From positions 512,001-576,000 of the forward strand of contig OZ036016.1 in the NCBI GenBank assembly GCA_964035015.1: a stretch of DNA of 64,000 nucleotides, read 5' to 3'. The stretch is from Corallium rubrum. Taxonomy: Eukaryota > Cnidaria > Anthozoa > Scleralcyonacea > Coralliidae. Both the position numbers and the translations under genes were made by a program. Below the pieces are notes generated by a model. It saw only the letters and a list, made by a program, of their open reading frames with translations. It did not search any database and was not told where the DNA came from. Positions 42,870 through 53,842 of the stretch are shown here, piece after piece (position 1 is the first letter of the stretch; every line of letters begins with the position of its first letter).

Positions 42870-43320
42870 ATGCTGTCACTTTGCAAACCAGACTTTAGTT
42901 TTGTGGTGCTTGCTTCATCTTTAATATTCAATTTTTTGAGGGAAGATAAATAAAAACGATGTATTCTCCATGCAAACCAGACTTTAGTGTGGCAGTTCAT
43001 TTATGTTTAATATTCAGTTTTCTGAGAGAGCAGAAATAAAGCCAATGTACTACTTGTAAACCAGACTTTAATCTTGACAGTGCATCCATGTGGTAGCTTC
43101 ACTTGTGTAATATTCAATTTTTTTGACACAACATATAAATGGAATCAAGGTATTCCTTGCAAGTCAAACTTTAGTCTTGACATCGTGGTCGCTATTTTAT
43201 GTTTAAATCCATTTTTTTGACAGAGAAAAAATAGAGGCGATGTATTCTTCTTGCTAACCAGTCTTGATATATAGCGTTGTCGTTCTTTCATGTTTAATAT
43301 TCAGTTTTCTGACGAACGGC
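42870..43320. repeat. Degenerate tandem repeat, about 95-bp period
   Basis: Five diverged units are marked by AAACCAGACTTTAGT-like starts (about 42884, 42974, 43060, 43160 and 43253), each followed by TTTAATATTCARTTTTYTGA. Spacing is 86-100 bp. They are diverged enough to be old. Confidence 0.7.
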
Positions 43321-44775
43321 AGGCTTAGAGTAAAACTGTAAATAATCCAATATCTGAAAAAGAATAAACTGATGGTTGACAGTCAGAGTTTAAAATGGTT
43401 CAAGGACAGCTTTCGTTAAAATAGAACTTCTCAAAGTGTTGTTGTTTGACGGTTAAGGTTAGTGAAGTTCAGGTGTATGAAGGACCATGGGTTAAACATT
43501 CTTGACATAATTTGTAGACAGTCAGAGTTAAGATAGTTCCAGTTAAGTTTTCTTTAGATATTTATCCTTAGTTTAATACAATGAATCAATGATGATAAAC
43601 TACAGGTGTGAACCAGATAAAGAATGTCTGAAAATATATTCCTGGTTGAACATTTCAGTACTTGGTAACATAGAGATCAAAGTTTAATGCTTGTAGTTGA
43701 TATTCAGTTGTCAGTTTACCAAATGCCAGTATTCGAAGTTTTCCAAATTAAAGAGATACTTTGTAAAGTTCAAGTCGTTTGATTTGACTAGTAAAATAGT
43801 TCAAGTTATAATTCAAAGAATTGGACTCAAATTTTCGGTCATCATTCCAACCATTTTGCATGTTAATAATATAGATAAATAAAGCAACTGACAAAACTGA
43901 AAACCAAAGTATGCAGAGGAACCAATCAGATACCATTACACCAACTTGTGGAAGCGGAATCTTTAACTTCAGTTTCAAACAGATCAACCTTTAGCTTCAT
44001 CATCAAGAATAATTGTCATGGTTCAAGCTTTAAAATAAGATATATTCTTTATGTACTTTATTTGTTGTCGTAGCCAAGGTTTTGAAACTCGTCGATATAA
44101 CAATTTGGGTTTCCTTGAAGGCGTCAACAAAGCAACAGAAAGCACAGATTTAATTATTACCACAAGTGTCTCAAATAAGCGTTGTCTTCCTGGACCAATG
44201 GTGTTAGTTTGACTTTCTCTGTATTCAAGTACCACACAGTTTGTTTTATCTTTGGTGAAGTAACCACTGGAAGATTCCAGAATCCCAAGAATACTTTCCA
44301 AACTTTAAGCAGTCCTGATTTGACTAGACAAACAGCTCGAATTATCTTTATCACACAAATGGAAACATCGTATTGTACAATTGCTTAAAACATTAGACGC
44401 AGATATCTGATTTCATGAATTAATATTCAAAACATGAGCAGCAGTGTTTTCTTATCAGATTTAAAACACGAGGTGATAGCCAAGTATTTTAGATCTCATA
44501 AAACACATACTGCGAATGTTTCGTATAGCTTTAGAAACGACTCATTTTGTAAGTTCATTGGCGTAGTAATATTGAAAAACAGTGTTGTCTGAGACGAGAA
44601 AATCAAGGCTAAAGTTCATGTAAATCAGTAGGACTTTTTATCAGAAATAAAGCTAGGGACTTAGTTAGATTTCTTTTGTGCTTTCTTCATGAATTATTAG
44701 TGCGTTTTTAAAGAGAATGTAACATCATACTTGAAACTAAATATGAGCAACGAAAATTTCTGAAATTTTATCAAG
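43321..44775. other. No gene recognised
   Basis: AT-rich. Overlapping short frames around 44023-44388 on both strands have no recognisable domain. About 44455-44500 belongs to the same dispersed repeat as 38535-38580. Confidence 0.45.
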
Positions 44776-45001
44776 TTAACCCTTTACAGCCAAGACCATA
44801 TGTTGTATTGTGTAAAATCGTCTGGTTTTAGCCAGAAAAAAATCCTAAAGTTTTCAACAAGCTGTAAAGGGTCAAGAATATAGTTCCTCAACCATTCACT
44901 ATCATTGAGGATCTTTTTCTGTGCTAAATACAATTCAACTGGTGTTAACCAGAAAAGATAAATAAGATTTTTAAAATGGCTAACAGGCTGCAAAAGGTTA
45001 A
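44776..45001. mobile_element. MITE with TTAACCCTTTACAGCC ends
   Basis: TTAACCCTTTACAGCC at the left and GGCTGCAAAAGGTTAA at the right are inverted. The inside contains TCTGGTTTTAGCCAGAAAA and a GTTAACCAGAAAA echo. The 69-codon minus frame across it is not considered a gene. Confidence 0.7.
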
Positions 45002-47275
45002 GTATCCCATCACATAATTTTTAACAAAAAGCCAACCTCTGAATTTGATTTTGACAGTGACTAACATGCAGCTATTACTTGAGTTAACTTTTGCAAAGTT
45101 ACATCACGAGAAATGTTTTTTACAACTTGCAAACTTGGCTTAGGGTATTCTATAGAGCGTGAAAACGTTGTATAATAATGATAAATATATGACCATTATA
45201 ATTACTAAAAGCAGTGGCCTAGATAGTTCAGAATCAGTTAAAAACATTTAAACACGAAACATTCATGCCATTTTTTATATACAGCAGAGTACTTTGTTGG
45301 TGTTTACGCCACTAATAACATTATTAATTTTACATGTGGATTATAAAACACATTTTTTGAAAGTTGTTCGTCTACACAACGTTTTCAAACCATTTACTTT
45401 ATAACGTTAGTCACCACTACCAACCGTCTTTCTCAAGACTACATTAACCTAGACGAACAACTTTCACAAACATGTACTATAATAATACTATTAGGTTCAA
45501 ACTATTTACCGTTATGTAATTGTGTACATGAGAATTGTATAATTGTGATAAAATATTCGATTAACAAATTAGTTTTACAAAGTAAGTAAATAAGATATAC
45601 CGTTGACACACACTTTCAAAACATTCTCACTTTACACTTATAATGGAGAAAACTCAAAACTAAACTATTTGACTTTGCTAAATTACAATTTTGTTTCTAT
45701 ATGTTAACACTTTCACTGCCACAGTCAACTTCTATTATCTTACTGCAATTTTAGTTTACTACCTTTTCACTTTGCTCTATCTAAAACACTGCACTTTACT
45801 TTTTCACACTCACCGAAAGAGTTAAGCCTTGCCAATTTTAATTATCAAAACTGAGTATTACCAAGTATTTTATAGCCAAACAATTAGATAGTACCATTTA
45901 AACAGCAGTGATCTATTTGTGTTACCCTCAGCTGTACATATATACAAGATATATCTAGATTACAACTATATCTCCTTTATTCATAGCTGTAGGTAACTCA
46001 AGTGTAATGCAAGTCCTCTCATATATACGAAAAAGCTAATTATAAATTCCAATTCTAATAGTATATATAACTAAACTATTTGAGGATCCTGTATAAGTGA
46101 AGGTCCAATCAGAGAAATGCTCATAGTGTTTAACTAACAATAACAAACATGATGTCAAAGACAAACTATTGTTATGTAACATATCTGCAAATGATCAAAA
46201 ATTCTAAATTATATTATGCAAAATGTGTAATAATATTAGACAAAGAAAGAGCTTGTATCTTTGTCTGCAAATGCTTAGATAACTCGCCTGTAAATTTTGA
46301 AAACTATTTACGTACCAGAGTATGAGTATACGAGGAATGCTTCTTGTTAGATTCAACTGCCTAAGATATACCCCCTGAATATGCTAGAAACTTGTATTAT
46401 TAAGTGCTAAAATCTATAACTTTCCTATTAAAATTAGAAAAACTTTGAATTTTAATTACTTTATAGGCAGATTGGTAAAGAACCATTATTGTTAATTATT
46501 AGCCAACAAAGTCGGTTTTCTTTCATCTACCGCGGAATATATATCACAAATATCTCGAAAATCGGTGCTATAACCTATATGCGGCACTCTTGCCAATTAC
46601 TTAAGTCAAATTAATATGCCAAGAGAAAACAGACTTTGTTGGCTAATAAGAAAGTTATATGTCCTCGGTTTATAAAACAACTAATTGACTAAGGTCGGTG
46701 CAATAACCCTTACTTATAATATTAATTACATAATATTGTATGTAACTTAGTATATCTTAAGATACACATATACCAACAAGATATTGTAAACTCTAAAGTG
46801 TTTTATCCTAGTAAGTATTTACTCTAGGCTATCTATTGTATAAATATGCTCTATGAACACAATGGGCTGATGGCAGAAACGCTGTTTGACCGTTATTTAC
46901 GATAATCAGGGTTTAAACGAGTTTCAAAATACCTAGATATTAAGCTGTGAAAATACTGACTATTGTTAATCGACAATTAACTATTGTCTTTGGTTTTGCA
47001 ATGTTGTGGTCGACGACGGTTCAATCCAAGGTTACATCTTGTTTAGCTACTCACTAAATCACCGTTTTTTAAAATGGTCTAATTATGGATGTCTAAACTA
47101 ATACTTATATATTTATAGACAATTACACGTCTTCTATCTTCTAATGTTGCATTCTTAGCATAGCCTATTTGTTTTGATCTTCTGTTTAGCTTTGCCATGT
47201 AATTAGACCTAATTTTCTTTTCATAGATACTTCAACTTTACCTTTTTCGTAATTTCAATCAATTCAAATATTCAA
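45002..47275. other. Intergenic region with two small hairpin elements
   Basis: It contains 45359-45465 (GAAAGTTGTTCGTCT ends, inverted) and about 46496-46649 (TTATTAGCCAACAAAGTC ends, inverted). The rest is AT-rich without a gene. The 3' UTR of the TPR-CHAT gene should lie in its right end, but no clear polyadenylation signal was found within 150 bp. Confidence 0.55.
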
Positions 47276-50200
47276 TCACAAGGTCATTTCGCGAGATTTT
47301 GTTTTAATTTCTTCAATATCATGCTTGGAAAACTTAACGTCTTCGCCGTAGATAGTAAATGGTGCCCAAACCTGTAGATCTCGAAAAATATGGTCTTCAT
47401 GTTGTTGAAATATGTTCATTGTCCTTCTCAAAGCCTCACAAACCGACGTTTCGTTGCAAATTTCTTTATAGAAATTTTCCATAAACAATTGTGTACCTTC
47501 ATCGTCAATAGGCCAGAGTGTGGCAAGAACGGAGCGAGCACCGGCTGCAAGAAATGCGCGTGCTAGACCAACGACTCCTTCTGAAGAAACTTTCCCTCTT
47601 CCTGTATGACAACAACATAAAACAACTAACCAGGCAGTTATGGGAATTTCAATAATATCTTTTTCTCTTACAAGATAAGATTCTTCTTTGGGTAAGCCTT
47701 GGCTAGTTGAATTAGGATGAGGAGCAAGAAAGATTTCACCATGCCTTCCGTCCCCATGTGCGGCAATGTGAATTATGCCAGCATTTTGAATTAATTGTAA
47801 AACTAGTTGCTTCATCGCCTTGTCTTCCACTAAGGGTGTAGCGTCAAAACGCGGTGCAAGACATTCCACTTCAGCTGTGGCGGATAGAAGCGGTTCCGGT
47901 TCAATTTCTTGCCCACAAAAACTAACTTTGCCAATAGTTGGATTACCAACAAACAATGCAAAACCTAGACTAGCTTCATCTGATTGCTCCATGCTGGCAT
48001 AAAGAGTGTGCAGAGATGGTGTTATTTGAATACTGTAATTTTGTGATATCGAGGAACCGTTTTCATCTTTCAATGCACAAAATGGCACAAAAAACAAAAA
48101 TTTGTCAGGAACGATAATCAATTTGTTTCCTTTAATAAAACCCTTAACAGGATTGATGAGTATGTGAAACAATTTCTGTAAAATAAGAGTATCTTGTTCA
48201 ATAGGAGGAGGTCTAGCCGGAGACCTCAGTTTGGCAACATCAACAGCCAGATCATAACGTTGCACTACTTGCAGTACATTCTTGATTTTCGACTCAGCAT
48301 CTTGGCGTGCGTTGGGAAGAAATATGCTTTCGCAAGACTGGGCCTTCTTGGTTATAATATTTCCGGAGTTCTTTAATTCACAATTTTCCCATCTTTTATT
48401 GGAATCAATAAATTTCTCATTCACTAACATCTGGCTCCATGGTATTTCCGCAATGTTATGACGACTAGAAGTAGAATTTGAACTTAGTTTAAACAAGGAG
48501 GAATCACGTCTTAAATGAACAGAATAAGTCTGAAGCAACGTTTTCAAAATATCGAAAATAGAAGTCTCAGGTAATGTCAGGTCATTATTTTCTTCCAAAA
48601 CAATGTGTTTAATATCATCCACGTCATTTAAAACCCATATATGGAGAAACTTATAATGATCAAAAGAGTAGAATAAAATACTGGAACTATTCTTCTTGAG
48701 CAGGATACCCTTCTCAATATTGTCTATTTCTAATTTCTCGTCATTTTTGTCAATATTTTTCCAGGTCTCACGTGTATAATTGATCGTGTCATCAATCTCT
48801 GATTTCTTTCGTTTCTCGATAAAAGCATGCAGTGCCTTGGCCTTTCCAAGATCAATAACTAACAATGCGGCTTCAATGCGTTTAAACAAAAGAAAACAAT
48901 ACATTAGAGTCACATATCGTTGAAAGTATTCACTAGTGAATGATATCTTATTTGTGTCAACACTCAAGTCGGCTAAAATCTTATCACCACACATAACAGA
49001 TCTCTTAAGAAATGACACAGCGTTTTTCAAGTTGCTCACATCTTCCCTTTCGCGAGCTACAAACAAATACAGTGAGAAGTAAGACTTCCCTATGTTTCCT
49101 AAAGAAATACATTCCAAACTTCGATCACCAATTTCAAAACTAATTTTAAATGCTTCTCCAAAACATTTAAGAGATTTTTGAAACTGCCCCAAACTAAGAT
49201 AAGCATTCCCTAAATTTCCATTGTCACTTGCTATTCCTGATCGATCTCCTATTTCAGTGCTGATTTCTAGACCCTTATTATAATACTGAATAGCTTTATC
49301 ATACTGCCCCAAACAATGATAGGCAATCCCTAAATTTCCATTGTTATTTGCTATTCCTGACCGATCTCCTATTTCAGTGCTGATTTCTAGACCTTTATTA
49401 TAATACTGAATAGCTTTTTCATACTGCCCCAAACAATGATAGGCAGTCCCTAAATTTCCATTGTCACTTGCTATTCCTGACCGATCTCCTATTTCAGTGC
49501 TGATTTCTAGACCTTTATTGTAATAGGAAATGGCTTTTTCATGCTGCCCCAAACAATGATAGGCAGTCCCTAAATTCCCATTGTTACTTCTTATTTCTGA
49601 CCGATCTCCTATTTCAACGCTGATTTCTAGACCTTTATTATAATACTGAATAGCTTTTTCATACTTCCCCAAACAACGATAGGCACTCCCTAAATTTCCA
49701 TTGTTATTTGCTATTCCTGACCGATCCCCTATTTCAGTGCTGATTTCTAGACCTTCATTATAATACTGAATAGCTTTTTCATACTGCCCCAAACAATGAT
49801 AGGCAGTTCCTAAATTTCCATTGTTATTTGCTATTCCTGACCGATCCCCTATTTCAATGCTGATTTTTAGAGCTTTATTATAATACTGAATAGCTTTTTC
49901 ATACTGCCCCATACACGAATAGACACCCCCTAAATTTCCATTCTTACTTGATATTCCTGACCGATCTCCTATTTCAATGCTGATTTCTAGACCTTTATCA
50001 TAATACTGAATAGCTTTTTCATACTGCCCCAAACAACGATAGGCATTCCCTAAATTTCCATTGGCACTTGCTATTCCTGACCGATCTCCTATTTCAATGC
50101 TGATTTGTAGACCTTTATTATTATACTGAATAGCTTTTTCATACTGCCCCAAACAACAATAGGCATTCCCTAAATTTCCATTGGCACTTGCTATTCCTGA

Positions 50201-51634
50201 CCGATCTCCTATTTCAATGCTGATTTGTAGACCTTTATTATTATACTGAATAGCTTTTTCATACTGCCCCAAACAACAATAGGCATTCCCTAAATTTCCA
50301 TTGTTACTTGCTATTCCTGACCGATCTCCTATTTCAATGCTGATTTGTAGACCTTTATTATTATACTGAATAGCTTTTTCATACTGCCCCAAACAACAAT
50401 AGGCATTCCCTAAATTTCCATTGTTACTTGCTATTCCTGACCGATCTCCTATTTCAGTGCTGGTTTCTAGACCTTTATTATAATACTGAATAGCTTTCTC
50501 ATACTGCCCGAAACAACGGTAGGCAGTCCCCAAATTTCCATTATTATTTGCTATTCCTGACCGATTTCCTATTTCAATGCTGATTTCTAGACCTTTATTG
50601 TAATACTGAATAGCTTTTTCATACTGCCCCAAACAACGATAGGCAGTCCCTAAATTTCCATTGTTACTTGCTATTCGTGACCGATCTCCTATTGCAGTGC
50701 TGATTGCCAAACCTTTATTGGAATAGTAAATGGCTTTTTCATACTGCCCCAAACAACCATAGACATTCCCTAAATTTCCATTGTTATTTGCTATTACTGA
50801 ACGATTTCCTATTTCAGTGCTGATTTCTAGACTTTTTTTGTAATAGTGAATAGCTTTTTCATACTGCCCCAAACAACGATAGGCATTCCCTAAATTTCCA
50901 TTCTCACTTGCTATTCCTGACCGATCTCCTATTTCAGTGCTGATTTCTAGACCTTTATTAGTATACTGAATAGCTTTTTCATACTGCCCCAAACAATGAT
51001 AGGCAGTCCCTAAACTTCCATTGCTATTTGCTATTCCTGACCGATCTCCTATTTCAGTGGTGGTTTCTAGACATTTATTGTAATAGTAAATGGCATTTTC
51101 ATACTGTCCCATACTCAAATAAACACTCCCCAAATTTCCATTGTTACTTGCTATTCCTGATCGATCTCCTAATTCAGTGCTGATTTCTAGACCTTTATTA
51201 CAATAGCCAATGGCTTCTTTATACTCTGTCAGCCCTAGATGGGCATTTCCTAATCTTTCACAACATTTTGCTTTTCCTAATTTGTCTTGAAGTTCATCTG
51301 CAATCTTTTCAGCTCTTAGGGTATATTCTAATGTTTTACTATAATGTGAAGTATTAAGATATGTTTCTCCAATTCTAAGAAGAATAGTCATTCGTAAACT
51401 CTTTCTCCCAACTAAATTACTTAATAATTTTTCAAGCTCAAGATAGTACTTCAACATTTCCCGACATTTCCCATTTCCATCACATTTTTGAATAACGTAC
51501 CATAACATTACCGTTTTTAACTCTAAGTTACCTTGAAGAAGTTCAATAGATCTATCTACTATATATTCAAAGTCATCCTTTCTTCCTTTGTCTTTTAGAA
51601 TTGTTGCCGTCTCAGCAACAAACTCAATTACCAT
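47276..51634 (-). CDS. TPR-CHAT protein (predicted caspase-like protease with TPR array)
   Basis: One uninterrupted frame of 1452 codons. Residues 1-155 hold diverged TPR-like helices. Residues 156-835 are 17 consecutive 40-residue TPR units (consensus GDRSGIASNNGNLGNAY, then CLGQYEKAI, then YYNKGLEIS). Residues 836-1180 are a helical linker, and about 1180-1425 are a CHAT domain. The expected His is in HIAAHG (about residue 1293) and the Cys in CCCHTGRGK (about 1342), followed by GLARAFLAAGARSVLATLWP. Both catalytic residues are present, so proteolytic activity is plausible. No signal peptide or membrane segment, so probably cytosolic. TPR arrays bind partner proteins. In anthozoans such genes are multicopy and often annotated as TTC28-like. 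The substrate is unknown, and a role in immunity is only inference. The start is the first ATG of the frame. An upstream exon cannot be excluded. Confidence 0.92.
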   Translation of the reverse strand: MVIEFVAETATILKDKGRKDDFEYIVDRSIELLQGNLELKTVMLWYVIQKCDGNGKCREMLKYYLELEKLLSNLVGRKSLRMTILLRIGETYLNTSHYSKTLEYTLRAEKIADELQDKLGKAKCCERLGNAHLGLTEYKEAIGYCNKGLEISTELGDRSGIASNNGNLGSVYLSMGQYENAIYYYNKCLETTTEIGDRSGIANSNGSLGTAYHCLGQYEKAIQYTNKGLEISTEIGDRSGIASENGNLGNAYRCLGQYEKAIHYYKKSLEISTEIGNRSVIANNNGNLGNVYGCLGQYEKAIYYSNKGLAISTAIGDRSRIASNNGNLGTAYRCLGQYEKAIQYYNKGLEISIEIGNRSGIANNNGNLGTAYRCFGQYEKAIQYYNKGLETSTEIGDRSGIASNNGNLGNAYCCLGQYEKAIQYNNKGLQISIEIGDRSGIASNNGNLGNAYCCLGQYEKAIQYNNKGLQISIEIGDRSGIASANGNLGNAYCCLGQYEKAIQYNNKGLQISIEIGDRSGIASANGNLGNAYRCLGQYEKAIQYYDKGLEISIEIGDRSGISSKNGNLGGVYSCMGQYEKAIQYYNKALKISIEIGDRSGIANNNGNLGTAYHCLGQYEKAIQYYNEGLEISTEIGDRSGIANNNGNLGSAYRCLGKYEKAIQYYNKGLEISVEIGDRSEIRSNNGNLGTAYHCLGQHEKAISYYNKGLEISTEIGDRSGIASDNGNLGTAYHCLGQYEKAIQYYNKGLEISTEIGDRSGIANNNGNLGIAYHCLGQYDKAIQYYNKGLEISTEIGDRSGIASDNGNLGNAYLSLGQFQKSLKCFGEAFKISFEIGDRSLECISLGNIGKSYFSLYLFVAREREDVSNLKNAVSFLKRSVMCGDKILADLSVDTNKISFTSEYFQRYVTLMYCFLLFKRIEAALLVIDLGKAKALHAFIEKRKKSEIDDTINYTRETWKNIDKNDEKLEIDNIEKGILLKKNSSSILFYSFDHYKFLHIWVLNDVDDIKHIVLEENNDLTLPETSIFDILKTLLQTYSVHLRRDSSLFKLSSNSTSSRHNIAEIPWSQMLVNEKFIDSNKRWENCELKNSGNIITKKAQSCESIFLPNARQDAESKIKNVLQVVQRYDLAVDVAKLRSPARPPPIEQDTLILQKLFHILINPVKGFIKGNKLIIVPDKFLFFVPFCALKDENGSSISQNYSIQITPSLHTLYASMEQSDEASLGFALFVGNPTIGKVSFCGQEIEPEPLLSATAEVECLAPRFDATPLVEDKAMKQLVLQLIQNAGIIHIAAHGDGRHGEIFLAPHPNSTSQGLPKEESYLVREKDIIEIPITAWLVVLCCCHTGRGKVSSEGVVGLARAFLAAGARSVLATLWPIDDEGTQLFMENFYKEICNETSVCEALRRTMNIFQQHEDHIFRDLQVWAPFTIYGEDVKFSKHDIEEIKTKSREMTL
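49130..51169 (-). repeat. 17 x 120-bp coding tandem repeat (TPR array)
   Basis: Exact 120 bp periodicity across 2.04 kb. Units 7-9 (about 50090-50449) are almost identical at DNA level, differing by a few bases. Outer units (1 and 17) are more diverged. No unit carries an indel. Confidence 0.95.
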
Positions 51635-51855
51635 TTTAATGTTTCTGTTTCTTGCTTGAAAAATCTGTTTTCAGTTGAAAAATCTTAAGATTACTTTATA
51701 TATCAACAAAGTTAAACAAAACACCGATTTGTAACTTTTTAACGTTTAACAACTTAAATGTTTGTGACAGACGTTTGTACTGAACAGAGCTTTCGTAGAG
51801 ATAGTGTAGTGGGTGGAGTGTAGAGTTAAATTGACCCGGTATCACAAAAAAATTG
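51635..51855 (-). other. Upstream flank of the TPR-CHAT gene
   Basis: About 220 bp between the ATG and the GAAC array. A possible splice acceptor (TTCAACTGAAAACAG on the minus strand, about 51669-51683) would allow an upstream exon. No TATA box is clear. Confidence 0.35.
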
Positions 51856-52872
51856 TTCGAACGAACGAACGAACGAACGAACGAACGAACGAACGAACGA
51901 ACGAACGAACGAACGAACGAACGAACGAACGAACGAACGAACGAACGAACGAACGAACGAACAAACAAACAAACAAACAAACAAACAAACAAACAAACAA
52001 ACAAACAAACAAACGAACAAACCAACAAACAAACAAACAAGCAATCAATCAATCAAACAAACAAACAAACAAGCAAGCAAAGAAACAAACAAGCAAACAA
52101 ACAAACAAACAAACAAACGAACAAACGAACGAACAAACGAACGAACGAACGAACGAACGAACGAACGAACGAACGAACGAACGAACGAACGAACGAACGA
52201 ACGAACGAACGAACGAACGAACGAACGAACGAACGAACGAACGAACGAACGAACGAACGAACGAACGAACGAACGAACGAACGAACGAACGAACGAACGA
52301 ACGAACGAACGAACGAACGAACGAACGAACGAACGAACGAACGAACGAACGAACGAACGAACGAACGAACGAACGAACGAACGAACGAACGAACGAACGA
52401 ACGAACGAACGAACGAACGAACGAACGAACGAACGAACGAACGAACGAACGAACGAACGAACGAACGAACGAACGAACGAACGAACGAACGAACGAACGA
52501 ACGAACGAACGAACGAACGAACGAACGAACGAACGAACGAACGAACGAACGAACGAACGAACGAACGAACGAACGAACGAACGAACGAACGAACGAACGA
52601 ACGAACGAACGAACGAACGAACGAACGAACGAACGAACGAACGAACGAACGAACGAACGAACGAACGAACGAACGAACGAACGAACGAACGAACGAACGA
52701 ACGAACGAACGAACGAACGAACGAACGAACGAACGAACGAACGAACGAACGAACGAACGAACGAACGAACGAACGAACGAACGAACGAACGAACGAACGA
52801 ACGAACGAACGAACGAACGAACAAACAAACAAACAAACAAACAAACAAATAAACAAACAAACAAATAAATAA
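51856..52872. repeat. About 1-kb (GAAC)n microsatellite
   Basis: 51856-51960 is pure GAAC. 51961-52136 is mixed AAAC with CAATCAATC and AAGCAAGC variants. About 52137-52822 is an uninterrupted GAAC run of roughly 171 units. 52823-52872 returns to AAAC/AAAT. Long frames on both strands (TNER or FVRS repeats, up to 351 codons) are artefacts. Confidence 0.98.
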
Positions 52873-52958
52873 ATGAATAAAATAAATTTATGCAACTAGT
52901 CCCAATTTGGTCTTTTTCAAATAGTTCTAAAAATAGTACTGATATTTAAATTACTTAC

Positions 52959-53035
52959 TTCACGGCGCATTTTCCCTGCATTAAAACTTTCTTGAGCTGA
53001 TGCCATTTTTTGTCTTCTGGCAAGAACGTTTTTAG
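52959..53035 (-). CDS. Possible small internal exon
   Basis: On the minus strand TTTCTGTTTCTTTTGCAG precedes 77 bp encoding AKNVLARRQKMASAQESFNA then GKMRRE, followed by a consensus donor GTAAGTAA. Good splice sites on both sides of an open, non-repetitive segment suggest a real exon. Being on the same strand and 1.3 kb upstream of the TPR-CHAT start, it could be its 5' exon, with the GAAC array in the intron. The peptide is not recognised. Confidence 0.35.
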
Positions 53036-53263
53036 CTGCAAAAGAAACAGAAACACGTGAACAAAAGCGATAAAACTTATTTACGTCAGAAAAAATACTA
53101 ATAGCATACAATTATGCAAAACGTATACTAATGAACATAGAATTTTAGATAAAATTGTCATCTTTATTTAGGATAAAAGGATAAAGGACTGCGGGCTAAT
53201 CATGCTTTATGAAGCGCGAGGTAAACGAAGCTATGCGTTAGAAAGACAGGACAATCTAGTTCA

Positions 53264-53470
53264 GTGTTAACAAAAATATGCGATATTGTGACAGCCATTG
53301 TTCGCGGAATCGAAGACATCATCACAGCTGTATTGCCAAGCGGATTTGGCAAATTCATTACTTATCAACTTCTTCTCCTGGTGTTTGACTTTCTACAATC
53401 CAAAACGAACAACATCAGCGCAGCGCAGCCTGGGAAGAAAGTATTGTTTTGTTCATCTCAAACTCATTAA
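53264..53470 (+). pseudogene. RecQ-like helicase fragment (Walker A region)
   Basis: The frame includes VRGIEDIITAVLPSGFGKF, then ITYQLLLLVFDFLQ. This fits motif I (VLPTGFGKSLIYQ) of RecQ-like helicases, with Thr to Ser and Ser to Phe changes at the nucleotide-binding loop (SGFGKF). There is no motif Ia or DEAH box downstream, so it is an isolated, decayed fragment of a third RecQ-like lineage, different from both foldback families. Confidence 0.6.
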
Positions 53471-53707
53471 TAATTCATGAGAAAAACACAAAGAAAGTCA
53501 GTACCGTGTCGGTGGTTTGGATATCGGAGGAAGAAATTACATAAATTAAGCAAACTTTTACCCCGATTTTCTCTTAAAATACTGATTTGTTTGAGATGCT
53601 ATATCATACACTCGGAGGAGTGTTTCATCAGGATATCCAAACACTTCGAAGTTTGTTCAGAAAACTCGGTTTCGCCTCGGTTTTCAACAAACGTCTCAGT
53701 GTTTGGA

Positions 53708-53842
53708 TATCACAACTTGCATGTCTCCACCAAAGACCGTGGCTTGGGAGTATTTAAATGTTTCTGTACAATACCTTCACGAAAAGAGCATTGCTTAGAT
53801 TAAATTAAAGAGCAACATTCGTGTTGGACATATAGATGATTA
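53708..53842 (+). repeat. Dispersed repeat, copy b
   Basis: Matches 413-552 by eye over about 135 bp. The flank contains GGATATC twice (about 53519 and 53630) with partly inverted surroundings, consistent with a larger decayed element. Confidence 0.55.

Noticed and set aside
44784..44993. Small gene with repeated WLxP motifs
   Set aside because: It lies wholly within a MITE with TTAACCCTTT ends, and the repeated peptide is explained by an internal DNA echo.
51813..52895. 271-351 codon open frames in both strands
   Set aside because: They result from the GAAC/AAAC microsatellite in all phases and have no protein character.
53264..53470. Separate membrane protein suggested by a hydrophobic stretch
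   Set aside because: The hydrophobic part is adjacent to a Walker A-like loop, and the combination fits a RecQ-like fragment better.
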